Assembly (NCBI GenBank): GCA_020633295.1
Contig: JACKDW010000002.1
Span: 248,001 to 312,000, forward strand
Reading direction: 5' to 3'
DNA: 64,000 bases
Source: Myxococcales bacterium
Lineage (GTDB): Bacteria; Myxococcota_A; Polyangia; Nannocystales; Nannocystaceae
The notes beneath the pieces are model-generated. The model saw nothing but the letters and a program-made list of their open reading frames with translations, was not told the origin of the DNA and did no database searches. The position numbers and the translations under genes were made by a program. Shown in pieces: positions 1-8,832 of the stretch. Numbering within the stretch: position 1 is the stretch's first letter; the number at the start of each line of letters is the position of its first letter.

Positions 1-162
1 CGCCGCGATGTCGTCGTCGACCATCGCGACCAGTGTACGTCGAGCGCCCGCCCGCCCGCGCGGCCCCGGTGGTACGCTCGAGGTCGACCGCGCCTGTAAG
101 ATCGGCGCGCGAACGGGAAACAAGACGTCGGGCGACCGCGCCGCCTCCGCTCGAAGCTGCTC

Positions 163-1791
163 ATGCCTGCCCATCGGCCGTCTCTGCGCCGCGCCCGCGG
201 CCTCGCGCTCGCGACCATAATGACGCTTGGGTCAGGTTGTGGAGCAGAGGACGTCCCCGACCCGGAGCGCCTGCCGCCGTCGTCCCTCAAGCTGCTGCGC
301 AGCTTCGAGTACCGCAACAGCGTCGAGGATCTGCTCGGCGTCGAGCTCGCGGCCGCGCTGCCCGAGGACCTCGTGCGCGCCAACTTCTCGTCGATCAGCG
401 CGAGCACGGACTGCTACCCCGACGTGAGCGTCGAGCAATTCGAGGCCGTCGCGATCGACGCGGCCGCGCGCGCGTTCTCGCAGCGGCCGACCCCGCTGCA
501 GCGGCGCGGCTGCCCGGCCGCCACTCCTGACGATCCGTGCGTGCGCGCGTTCCTGGCCGACTTCGGGCGCCGCGCCTTTCGCAGGCCGCTGACCGAGGAG
601 GAGCTGAGCCGCTACCTGTTCGTCGTCGCCAACGTCGCGCAGATCTACGACGGCGACGCGGTCAAGGGCGTCGAGCTCGCGGTCGCCGGGCTGCTGCAGT
701 CGCCGAATTTCCTCTACCGCGTCGAGCTGGGCGCGCCGCTCGAGGACCACCCGGGCGTGCGCAAGTACAGCGACTACGAGATGGCCTCGCGCCTCTCCTA
801 CACGCTGTGGGAGAGCACGCCGGACGACGAGCTGCTCGAGGCCGCGGCCGACGGCGAGCTGTCGTCGGCGCGCGACGTGGGCCGCCAGGTCGAGCGCATG
901 CTCGAGGACCCGCGCGCCGACGCGGCGCTGAGCCGGTTCTGGCGCGAGCACCTCAACGTCGACCGCCTGACGCTGACGAACTACCCGCGGCCCGGCGCGA
1001 CCGAGGATCTCTACGCGGCGATGCGGGCCGAGGGGCGCGCGCTGTCCGAGCGCCTGATCGCGCCCGAGGTCGACGCGCTGGAGTTCTTGACGACCACGCG
1101 CGCGACGCTGCGCCCGGAGCTCGCCGACTTCTACGACGCCGCGCCGCTGACCGAGACCGCCGAGGTCGAGCTGCCGCCGACGCGCCGCGGCTACCTGACG
1201 AGCGGGGTGTTCCTTGCGACCAACGGCCACCCCGACAAGACCTCGCCGACGCGCCGCGGCAAGTTCATCGTCGAGCGCATCCTGTGCGGCGTCGTCCCGC
1301 CGCCGCCGCCCGATGTCGAGCTCTCGCTGCCGGAGGCGCCGGAGGGCGAGGCCACGCGCCGCGAGGTGCTCGAGGCCCACCGCAGCGCGCCCGCGTGCAA
1401 GAGCTGCCACGAGATCATGGACCCGGTGGGCTTCGCCTTCGAACACTACGGCCCGCTCGGCGAGCGCCGCGAGCTCGACAACGGCCTGCCGGTCGACGCC
1501 AGCGGGGAGTTCCGCGGGCAGGGCTTTCAGGACGCGCAGGACCTGATCCCGCTCTTGCGCGACGCGTCGGGCGTCGGCCGCTGCCTCGTGCAGCACGCCT
1601 ACCGCAACGCGATCGGCCAGCTCGAGACCGACGCGCAGCTCGTCAACATCCAGGAGCTGACCGCCGTGTTCGAAGACGAGGGCGGCCGCGAGTACCGGGC
1701 GCTCGTGCGCGAGCTCGTCAGCAGCGACGCGTTCCGCTACGCGCACGGGCTGCAGGAGACGCCCGAGGCGCTGCAGGAGGAGGGCGCGTGA
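163..1791 (+). CDS. DUF1592/DUF1588-type cytochrome-c-like lipoprotein
   Basis: This 542-residue protein belongs to the planctomycete/myxobacterial DUF1587-DUF1595-DUF1592-DUF1588-DUF1585 family. The N-terminus has arginines, a short hydrophobic stretch and a lipobox (LGSGC), so it is probably a lipoprotein. The order of domains can be followed: FEYRNSVEDLLG near residue 50 (DUF1587), FGRRAFRRPLTEEEL (DUF1595), LLQSPNFLYRVELG (DUF1592), GVFLATNGHPDKTSPTRRGK (DUF1588) and a C-terminal DUF1585. A CKSCH heme-binding motif sits at residues 412-416. The stop overlaps the GTG of the DUF1552 gene, so the two form an operon. The family is thought to be extracytoplasmic and redox-related, but its substrate is unknown. 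No clear ribosome-binding site precedes this ATG, so the start is likely rather than certain. Confidence 0.9.
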   Translation: MPAHRPSLRRARGLALATIMTLGSGCGAEDVPDPERLPPSSLKLLRSFEYRNSVEDLLGVELAAALPEDLVRANFSSISASTDCYPDVSVEQFEAVAIDAAARAFSQRPTPLQRRGCPAATPDDPCVRAFLADFGRRAFRRPLTEEELSRYLFVVANVAQIYDGDAVKGVELAVAGLLQSPNFLYRVELGAPLEDHPGVRKYSDYEMASRLSYTLWESTPDDELLEAAADGELSSARDVGRQVERMLEDPRADAALSRFWREHLNVDRLTLTNYPRPGATEDLYAAMRAEGRALSERLIAPEVDALEFLTTTRATLRPELADFYDAAPLTETAEVELPPTRRGYLTSGVFLATNGHPDKTSPTRRGKFIVERILCGVVPPPPPDVELSLPEAPEGEATRREVLEAHRSAPACKSCHEIMDPVGFAFEHYGPLGERRELDNGLPVDASGEFRGQGFQDAQDLIPLLRDASGVGRCLVQHAYRNAIGQLETDAQLVNIQELTAVFEDEGGREYRALVRELVSSDAFRYAHGLQETPEALQEEGA

Positions 1792-3272
1792 CGATCGACC
1801 GCTACCGACGACTCGGGCGCAGGCAGCTGCTGCGCGGGCTCGGGGCGTTCGGCGCGACCGCGCTGGCGCTGCCGCTGCTCGACGTCATGCTCGACGGCAA
1901 CGGCGAGGCGCTCGCCGACGGCGCGGCGCTGCCGGTGCGCGTCGGCGTGTGGTTCTGGGGCAACGGCCTGCGCCCCGAACACTTCTTCCCCCAGGTCTCC
2001 GCCGACAACCTGCGCGCGGTGGGCACGCCCGGCACGGTCAGCCCCTGGGACCCGAGCCTGCGCCAGCACACCAAGCCGCTCGCCGACGCCGGGCTCGCGC
2101 CGTACGTCTCGCTCGCCACCGGCACGCGACCCTTCGCCGCGCCCGAGCAGGCCCACCACGACGGCCGCACGCCGACGCTCACGGGCTCCTACGAGTGGTT
2201 CCAGGGCGACCCCGACCGCGGCTACGCCGGCGCGATCACGCCGTCGATCGACCAGCTCGCGGCCGAGGCGTTCGCGGGGCTGACCCCGTTCAAGTCGCTC
2301 GTGCTCGGCGTCCAGGAGGGGGCCGCGAACAACGAGCCAGGCTACGCCGGGCACTTCACCTCGACCACCGGCGGCAACGTCTACGTCCGCCCCGAGTTCT
2401 CCCCGCTCGCGCTGTTCCAGCGCCTGTTCATGGACGTCGTCGACCCCAGCGACGAGGCCGCGCAGCGCCTCCTGCTCGCGCGCCGCAGCGTGCTCGACGC
2501 CGTCGGCGAGGACATCAAGGCGCTCAATCGCGAGCTCGGCGCGCGCGATCGCATGTGCCTCGACCAGCACCTCAGCGCCGTGCGTCAGCTCGAGACGCGC
2601 CTGACGGGCGACGTCGCGGCGGACTGCGTGCAGCCCGGCGCGCCGCCGCTCGACTGGCCGACCGTCGGCGGCGTCCAGCGCCTGCGCGATCGCAGCGACT
2701 CGATGAGCGAGGTGCTCGCGCTCGCGCTCGCCTGCGACCTCACGCGCGCGTTCAGCTATCAGTTCACGATCTTCGAGACCGGGCACGACTTCGCCCAGGA
2801 GCCCGAGCTCAACGGTCAGGTCGAGTCGGTCGATCCAGAGAACCAGCTCGACGAGTCGACCTCGTTCCACGAGGCCGCCCACGACCCCGGCTTCCAGGAC
2901 AACGTCCGCATCGTCACCAACTTCGTGTTCAGCAACCTCGCCTACACGCTCAAGCTGCTGGCCGAGCGGCCCGAGGGCGACGGCACCGTGCTGAGCAACT
3001 GCGCGATCCTGGCGACCAGCGAGCACACCGAGCCGGTCACGCACAGCACCGACGACATCCCGCTGATCCTCGCCGGGCGCGCCGGCGGGCGGCTCCAGGG
3101 CGGCCTGTGGTACCACGGCGACCGCGACAAGGAGCGCGTGTCCCAGGGCGGCCTGACGATCCTGCGCGCGGCCGGGGTCGCGCTCGAGCGCTTCGGCGTG
3201 CCCTTCAACAACGGCGAGGGCCCCAGCGATCCCAGCACCACCGAGACCTTCCGCGCGCTCGAGACCCCGTGA
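1788..3272 (+). CDS. DUF1552 family protein
   Basis: This is a 494-residue DUF1552 protein, the usual partner of DUF1592-type proteins in Myxococcota and Planctomycetes. The GTG start overlaps the upstream stop (GTGA), implying translational coupling. The N-terminus carries a twin-arginine-like signal, GRRQLLRGLGAFGATALALP, as DUF1552 proteins commonly do, so export in folded form is likely. Family features include VWFWGNGLRPEHFF near the N-terminus, a central SGHF-equivalent region (PGYAGHFTSTTGG) and C-terminal LILAGRAGG. Biochemical role unknown; co-export with the heme protein upstream suggests a surface redox or polymer-attack function, which is inference. Confidence 0.9.
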   Translation: MTIDRYRRLGRRQLLRGLGAFGATALALPLLDVMLDGNGEALADGAALPVRVGVWFWGNGLRPEHFFPQVSADNLRAVGTPGTVSPWDPSLRQHTKPLADAGLAPYVSLATGTRPFAAPEQAHHDGRTPTLTGSYEWFQGDPDRGYAGAITPSIDQLAAEAFAGLTPFKSLVLGVQEGAANNEPGYAGHFTSTTGGNVYVRPEFSPLALFQRLFMDVVDPSDEAAQRLLLARRSVLDAVGEDIKALNRELGARDRMCLDQHLSAVRQLETRLTGDVAADCVQPGAPPLDWPTVGGVQRLRDRSDSMSEVLALALACDLTRAFSYQFTIFETGHDFAQEPELNGQVESVDPENQLDESTSFHEAAHDPGFQDNVRIVTNFVFSNLAYTLKLLAERPEGDGTVLSNCAILATSEHTEPVTHSTDDIPLILAGRAGGRLQGGLWYHGDRDKERVSQGGLTILRAAGVALERFGVPFNNGEGPSDPSTTETFRALETP

Positions 3273-3323
3273 GCTCGCACCGCGCCGCGCGGGGAGCCCG
3301 TGGTACCGTGACGCGGGGCGATC

Positions 3324-3764
3324 GTGACCGAGTCCTCCGCAGCGCGTATCACCAAGCTCACGGGCGTCTATCACGCCGACGGCGGGCTGCTCGGCGAGCT
3401 GCGCTACGTCGTCGGCAAGCTGCGCGGGCAGGCCCACTGCGCGCTGTGTGACATCACCCATGGCCGCCTGCGCGAGAAGCCGCGGTTCGCCGCGTGGCGA
3501 GCCGCGCTCCCGGTGACGCTGGAGCTCGTCCACCTCAACGAGCGCGACGAGAGCGTCGCGCGCGTGACCGGCTCGCGCACGCCCGCGCTCGTGGCCCACA
3601 CCGACGCGGGCGCGCTGATCGTGCTGCTCGGGCCCGACGAGCTCGAGCTCGACGGGTCGCTGACGCGCTTCGAAGGCGCGCTCACGGACGCGATCGCGGC
3701 CCGCGGCCTGCGCTGGCCCGAAGACCCTGTCGGTTCGCGCGCGCGCGGAGCGGAGCCGCCGTGA
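3324..3764 (+). CDS. conserved hypothetical protein with CALCDITHG motif
   Basis: This is a 146-residue predicted cytosolic protein starting with GTG. It has no signal peptide or membrane segment. A conserved-looking block, KLRGQAHCALCDITHG, contains a CxxC pair followed by Asp, which resembles a small redox or metal site, but I do not recognise a named family. The stop overlaps the GTG of the following lipoprotein gene (GTGA), so the two are probably co-transcribed. The 51-base gap from the DUF1552 gene leaves room for read-through from the upstream operon. Function unknown. Confidence 0.75.
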   Translation: MTESSAARITKLTGVYHADGGLLGELRYVVGKLRGQAHCALCDITHGRLREKPRFAAWRAALPVTLELVHLNERDESVARVTGSRTPALVAHTDAGALIVLLGPDELELDGSLTRFEGALTDAIAARGLRWPEDPVGSRARGAEPP

Positions 3765-4756
3765 TCCCGCGAACGCGGCGCCGTGAGGTGACGGCGCGCC
3801 GTCGAGCCGCGCGAGCGAGCGGCGCGCTCGCGCTGCTGCTCGCCTGCGCGTCGGTCGAGACGCCGCCCGCCGAGGACGAGCCCTCCCGCGCCAACGCGCC
3901 AGCGCCCACGCGTGAGCCCGCGATACAAGAGCCCGCGATACAAGAGCCCGCGATACAAGAGCCCGCGATACAAGAGCCCGCGAGACGCGAGACGCCGCGT
4001 CCGCCCTCGCGCGAGCCGCCGCGCGCCTCGTCGGCCGCGTTTGAGCCGCCGCGCGTCGACGCGGTCGCCAAGGAGCGCTGCGCCGAGCAGCACAAGCCCG
4101 CGCTCACGGCCGACGTGCTCCAGTCCGCCGAGCTCGCGGCCGCGGCCGAGTGCTTCGAACACGCCGGCGACGTCGCGTCCGCGATCCGGATCCGCCGCGT
4201 GCTGCTGAGCTCGTTCGCTCACGCGCGCGAGCTCGACGACACGCTCGCGGGGCTCGGGCGCGGCTTCGAAGCCGTCGGTCGACTCGACGCCGCCGCGACC
4301 CACTACGAGCGCTTCGCCGCGCAGTACGCCCTGGACCCCCGCGCCCCCGCGCTGCTCGAGCGCGCCGTCTGCCTGCGCGCCGACCTCGACGATCACGTGA
4401 ACGCCGAGGCCGACCTCGAGCAGCTCAAGCGCCGACACAGGGAGTCGCGCGCGCTCGCGGAGCTGTGCCCGCCGCCGCGGGAGCGGTACCCGCGGCTCGC
4501 GGCCGCGAGCCTCCGCGAGGCGCTGCTGCGCGGACAGTGCGAGACGAGCGACGCCGCGTGCCGCTGCGACGCCGTCTGCAGGGCGCGGCTCCCGAGACCG
4601 CCGGACGGCTCGACCCGGCTGCGCTTCCACGACGAGCAGGGCGCCGAGCGCCTCGCGATCGTCGTCGACCCCGAGGGTCACGTGGAGGAGTGCCGGCACG
4701 GCGCGTCGGCCACGGCGGAGGCGGTGACGCGGCCGTGCCCGGACGCGGCGCCGTGA
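3761..4756 (+). CDS. probable lipoprotein with EPAIQ repeats and TPR-like helices
   Basis: This 331-residue protein starts with GTG overlapping the previous stop. After a basic N-terminus there is a hydrophobic segment ending in LLLACA, a lipobox. A spacer with four perfect EPAIQ pentapeptides follows (DNA repeat at 3914-3973). The middle region, roughly residues 105-220, contains Ala/Leu-rich helices with TPR-like spacing (AAAAECFEHAGDVASAIRIR, LDAAATHYERFAAQY). The C-terminal part has a Cys-rich patch (CETSDAACRCDAVCRARL) and a short beta-like region, LRFHDEQGAERLAIVVDP. It is probably surface or periplasm-anchored; the role is unknown. Confidence 0.75.
   Translation: MIPRTRRREVTARRRAARASGALALLLACASVETPPAEDEPSRANAPAPTREPAIQEPAIQEPAIQEPAIQEPARRETPRPPSREPPRASSAAFEPPRVDAVAKERCAEQHKPALTADVLQSAELAAAAECFEHAGDVASAIRIRRVLLSSFAHARELDDTLAGLGRGFEAVGRLDAAATHYERFAAQYALDPRAPALLERAVCLRADLDDHVNAEADLEQLKRRHRESRALAELCPPPRERYPRLAAASLREALLRGQCETSDAACRCDAVCRARLPRPPDGSTRLRFHDEQGAERLAIVVDPEGHVEECRHGASATAEAVTRPCPDAAP
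3914..3988 (+). repeat. 15-bp tandem repeat in lipoprotein gene
   Basis: Four identical copies of gagcccgcgatacaa lie head to tail at 3914-3973, followed by a diverged fifth unit. They encode EPAIQ repeats just after the lipobox. Perfect identity at DNA level suggests recent slippage and possible length variation between strains. Confidence 0.95.
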
Positions 4757-5011
4757 CGCCAGCGATCGGCATGTCCATTCGAACACGTTGATGGACCGAG
4801 CGCCGCGCGAGCGCGCTCGCCGGCCGGGGTTGACCGCCCGCGAAGGTCGACTCGAACGTCGTCCACGCGAGGAGCGGAGCGGCGCGCCGTGGCCGGTGAT
4901 CACGAAGCGGCCATCGGCTGGTCGCATCGGGCCAGCGTGGCGTCGCGCGGCGTCAATACTGCTGCGGTAGCCCGCCCGCCGGAGAGGATCACCGATGACG
5001 ACAACGACCCG

Positions 5012-5719
5012 ATGCTTCACGCTCGCGCTTGCGCGCGCGCCGCGTGCGCGCTGACCGGCTGCGACCGCGCCGGCGCGCGTGAGCGTGAGCCCGCCGCCGC
5101 CCCCGCGTCCCCGTCCGCCCCCGCCGCGGCCGCGTCGACCGAGATCCCCGCTGGAACCTACGACGACCTGCCGGTCGCCGACGACGACCTGCTGAGGCTC
5201 GAGCAGCTGCTCACGGCCAAGTGGACGTTCTTCCTGGTCGAGATGGACCTCTATAACCAAGCGCGCGACAGCGCGAACAACGAGGCGATCATCCAGAAGC
5301 TCGAGCGCGTGTTCGCCCCGCAATTTGAGTTCAACGCCTACGTCCCCGGCGGCGCGCCGTTCGGCGACGTCCAGGGCACGTACTCGCCGCGCTCGTGGAT
5401 CGAGGCCAACGACGCCGCGAAGATCTTCGGCCGCGCGCGTCAGCACAGCGGGCTGCTGGTGCCGAGCTTCCGCCACGTGCTCAGCGTCGCGCGACCGGGC
5501 GAGCGCGTCGTGCTGCGCGGCTACCACGAGCACGTGTTCATCGGCGCCGAGGTTCGCCTGGCGGTCGGCGACGCGCGCCACATCGCCCAGGAGGTGATCG
5601 TGTTCGAGAAGCGCGACGGCGTCTGGCGGGTCACCGACTACGAGGAGACGAACTGGAGCGCCTCCGAGCTCGGCGGGCCGGCGCTGCCGCGGCCGTCGCC
5701 GGGTGACCAGGCCGACTAG
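5012..5719 (+). CDS. SnoaL/NTF2-like lipoprotein
   Basis: This 235-residue protein has a probable lipoprotein signal (ACALTGC) followed by an Ala/Pro-rich linker to about residue 45. The rest looks like an NTF2/SnoaL-type cone fold: DLLRLEQLLTAKWTFFLVEM, then FEFNAYVPGG, a central strand HVLSVARPGERVVLRGYHEH and a terminal FEKRDGVWRVTDYEETNW, which is a typical end for SnoaL-like domains. ATG 5012 is preferred because ggagagg lies upstream and it gives a good lipobox. An ATG at 4995 in another frame also begins a plausible leader but stops after 19 codons. The ligand or reaction is not evident. Confidence 0.7.
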   Translation: MLHARACARAACALTGCDRAGAREREPAAAPASPSAPAAAASTEIPAGTYDDLPVADDDLLRLEQLLTAKWTFFLVEMDLYNQARDSANNEAIIQKLERVFAPQFEFNAYVPGGAPFGDVQGTYSPRSWIEANDAAKIFGRARQHSGLLVPSFRHVLSVARPGERVVLRGYHEHVFIGAEVRLAVGDARHIAQEVIVFEKRDGVWRVTDYEETNWSASELGGPALPRPSPGDQAD

Positions 5720-5856
5720 GCGAGCCAGCCGCGATCACGCGCCCTCTCCGGACACAGTTTCATCCGCTTGTCGATCCCGTCTTCATCAGCCTGTCAGGAC
5801 GACCGCACGACCAGGAGGAGCGCGCTTCCCGGCGCTATACGTCGTTTCGCGGTATA

Positions 5857-8832
5857 ATGCCTCGCGTCCGTCGGATGGCGCCGATGCACCACTCCAGCTC
5901 GAATACCTCGCGCGCGGCGCTGGAGCGGATCGTCGAGCGAGTCGGGCACCTGCTCCCAGCCCAGGGGCCCATCCAGGTCTTCGTCCACCACAACACGCTC
6001 CACGCCTTCGAGCACCTCTCCTTCCACGACGCGGTGGTGGAGGCGGGGCGTCTCTACGGCTGCGCGCCCTATCTCACCGAGGACCGCTACCGGGATGAGC
6101 TGCGGCGGGGTCGGATCGGAGACGCCGACATCACCGCGGTGCTGGAGGCGGACCTCGGGGGGCGCCGCGACGAGCTCGTGTTCGGCTCGACGACCCGCCT
6201 CGAGCTCTCGCGACTCCTGGTCGCGCACGGGATCCCGGAGCACACGGGCTGGGCGCTTCAATGGGAGCTGGACGAGACGGACGCGCTCGAGCGCGCGCGC
6301 GTCGACATGCCCGCGGAGGCGCGGGAGCGAGCGGGCCTCCCGTCGACGCGCGACCCCAGCGACTCGGAGACGGCGCGGTACGTCCGAGCGCTGTGGTCTG
6401 CCTGCCAGCGCGCGGCGGAGCGCTGCGAGGCCAGCTCGCCCCGCCGCGACGCGCGACCCGAGCGCCTGCGCGACCTCGTGCTCGCCTCGCTCGACATCGA
6501 CATCGATGAGTGGGTGCACCCGCTGCTCACCCGGGTCACGGGCGCCTTCCTCGATCAGGGCCTCGCGGACTGGCCGATGCCGGGGCGCGAGCGCGGCCTG
6601 CTCCCGTGCTTCCTCGAGCTCTACTCGCGCCCGCTCGCGCGTCTCGGCGGACCCCTCGGCGTCACGCTCCAGCCGCTCGTGAAGCGCGAGCTCGAAGCGC
6701 GACGCGACGGCTGGACGTCGCTCGAGCGCTCGCTCGAGCAGCTCGGGCTGCCCCCCGAGACGTGGGAGGAGTTCCTCGAAGGCGAGGCGCTCGCGCTGCG
6801 CGGCTTCGCGGGCATGGTCTACCAGTTCGAGCGCCGACCCGATCGCGTCCCCGTGTACCCCGCCCCCGCGCGGCTGGTGGACTTCTTGTCGGTGCGCCTG
6901 CTCCTCGTCCGAGCGGCGCTTACGCGCGCGGCGACGTCGGTCGGCTTCAACGGGAGCCTCGCCGAGCTCCGGAGCTGGCTCAGCCAATCTCCGCGAGCGC
7001 CGACGCCGTCGAGCCACGAGCGCGCCTGGGCCCTCTTTCACGTCGCGCAGCTCACGGGGCTCACGGCGGCGAACGTGCAGGACCTCGACGCCCGCGCGCT
7101 CGAGCGAGTCGAGGCCGTGCTAAGCGAGCTCGACTCGATCGAGCGACGCCGCGTTCTCCACTGCGCGTACGAGCGCCACCTGCGGCATCGATTGTTTGAC
7201 GCGTTGACCCGGCATCATCCTCCGTCGAGCAGCGCCCCCGCCTTCCAGGCCGCTTTCTGCATCGACGATCGCGAGGAGTCGATCCGCCGGCACCTGGAGG
7301 AGGTCGAGCCGGAGGTCGAGACGTTCGGGCTCGCCGGCTTCTACGGCGTCGCCATGCACTACCGCGGGATCAACGACGCGCACGCGCGCCCGCTGTGTCC
7401 GGTCGCCATTCGACCCCGGCACTACGTCGCCGAGCTCGGCGAGGCGACGACGCCCGCGCTGCGCCGGCGCCTGCTTCGCCAGTGGGAGCGCGCCAGGGCG
7501 CGCTTCGACGAGAACGTCCACACCGGCAGTCGACACGCGCGGCGAGGCGCGGTCCTGTTCGTCGTGCTGGGGGCCTTGTGGGTCATCCCGCTCCTGCTCC
7601 GCGTGGTGTTCCCGTGGCTGCACAGGGCGCTCGGCCGCTCCTACGAGGGGCTTCAGTCGGGCGGCGGGCGCCTCGCGATCGAGCACCAGCCGGGCGAGAG
7701 ACCGCCCGTCGGAGAGCAGGTGGGGTTCACGCCGCAGGAGATGGCGGAGATCGTGTTCTCCCAGCTCTCGGTCATCGGCATCCGCGACCGCTTCGCGGCG
7801 CTCGTGCTGATCATCGGACACGGGTCAACGAGCCTCAACAACCCGCAGGAGTCGGCATACAATTGCGGCGCGTGCGGGGGCGGGCGAGGCGGCGCGAACG
7901 CGCGGGCCTTCGCCCAGATGGCGAACCTCCCGGAGGTCCGGCGGCTGCTCGCGGAGCGGGGCCTGTGCATCCCGTCCGAGACCTGGTTCGTCGGCGGCGA
8001 GCGCAACACCGCGAGCAATGACGTCGAGCTCTACGACGTCGACCTCGTCCCCGCGCGTGTGCGGCCGCGCTTGCGGCGGGCGGTCGAGACGCTCGAGATC
8101 GCCCGCCGACGAGAGGCGCACGAGCGATGCCGGCGCTTCGAGAGCGCGAGCGCCGGGCTCTCGCCGCGGGCGGCCCTGCGGCACGTGGAGGCGCGCTCGG
8201 CCGATCTCGCCCAGCCGCGGGCCGAGTGCGGACACGCGACCAACGCGTTCTGCGTCGTCGGACGTAGGTCCCGGACGAGGGGGCTGTTCCTCGACCGGCG
8301 CGCCTTCCTCGTCTCCTATGACCCGCTCGGCGACGCAGACGGCGCGCAGCTCGAGCGGACGCTCGCGGCCGTGGTGCCCGTCGTCGCGGGGATCAACCTC
8401 GAGTACTTCTTCGGCGCCGTCGACCCGAGCGGCTACGGATCTGGCACGAAGCTGCCGCACAACATCACCGCGCTCGTCGGGGTGATGGACGGCGCGCAGA
8501 GCGACCTGCGGACGGGGCTGCCGTGGCAGATGCTCGAGATCCACGAGCCGGTTCGACTGTCGATCGTCGTCGAGGCCGAGGTCGCGCGCGTACAGGCGCT
8601 GCTCTCGCGGAGCGCGGAGCTCCGGCGGCTCGTCGATCACGGCTGGATCTACATGGCCGCCCTCGACCCGAACTCCTCGTCGATCGTCGAGCTCGACGCC
8701 GCGTCGGTCCGACCGTACACGCCCGAGCGGGCGCTCCAGGCGATCCACGGGGGCTCGCGCAGACACTACGAGGGCCGACGGGGGCATCTGCCGTTCGTCG
8801 CCATCGCGCCGTCGACGGAGGAGGTCGCGTGA
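5857..8832 (+). CDS. dabA: DabA: inorganic carbon transporter, carbonic-anhydrase-like subunit
   Basis: This 991-residue protein is a DUF2309/UPF0753 protein, the DabA subunit of DAB complexes. DabA couples ion flux through DabB to one-way hydration of CO2, and so accumulates bicarbonate. The beta-carbonic-anhydrase-like zinc site is visible: Cys468 and Asp470 in FCIDDREES, and His655 and Cys670 in GHGSTSLNNPQESAYNCGAC. The CxD pair and the 15-residue His-Cys spacing match the Halothiobacillus protein as I recall it. The N-terminal VFVHHNTLHAFEHLSFHDAV block is also typical. ATGs at 5875 and 5884 are possible alternatives, because a TATAAT overlaps the first ATG. The stop overlaps the dabB GTG. 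Confidence 0.93.
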   Translation: MPRVRRMAPMHHSSSNTSRAALERIVERVGHLLPAQGPIQVFVHHNTLHAFEHLSFHDAVVEAGRLYGCAPYLTEDRYRDELRRGRIGDADITAVLEADLGGRRDELVFGSTTRLELSRLLVAHGIPEHTGWALQWELDETDALERARVDMPAEARERAGLPSTRDPSDSETARYVRALWSACQRAAERCEASSPRRDARPERLRDLVLASLDIDIDEWVHPLLTRVTGAFLDQGLADWPMPGRERGLLPCFLELYSRPLARLGGPLGVTLQPLVKRELEARRDGWTSLERSLEQLGLPPETWEEFLEGEALALRGFAGMVYQFERRPDRVPVYPAPARLVDFLSVRLLLVRAALTRAATSVGFNGSLAELRSWLSQSPRAPTPSSHERAWALFHVAQLTGLTAANVQDLDARALERVEAVLSELDSIERRRVLHCAYERHLRHRLFDALTRHHPPSSSAPAFQAAFCIDDREESIRRHLEEVEPEVETFGLAGFYGVAMHYRGINDAHARPLCPVAIRPRHYVAELGEATTPALRRRLLRQWERARARFDENVHTGSRHARRGAVLFVVLGALWVIPLLLRVVFPWLHRALGRSYEGLQSGGGRLAIEHQPGERPPVGEQVGFTPQEMAEIVFSQLSVIGIRDRFAALVLIIGHGSTSLNNPQESAYNCGACGGGRGGANARAFAQMANLPEVRRLLAERGLCIPSETWFVGGERNTASNDVELYDVDLVPARVRPRLRRAVETLEIARRREAHERCRRFESASAGLSPRAALRHVEARSADLAQPRAECGHATNAFCVVGRRSRTRGLFLDRRAFLVSYDPLGDADGAQLERTLAAVVPVVAGINLEYFFGAVDPSGYGSGTKLPHNITALVGVMDGAQSDLRTGLPWQMLEIHEPVRLSIVVEAEVARVQALLSRSAELRRLVDHGWIYMAALDPNSSSIVELDAASVRPYTPERALQAIHGGSRRHYEGRRGHLPFVAIAPSTEEVA

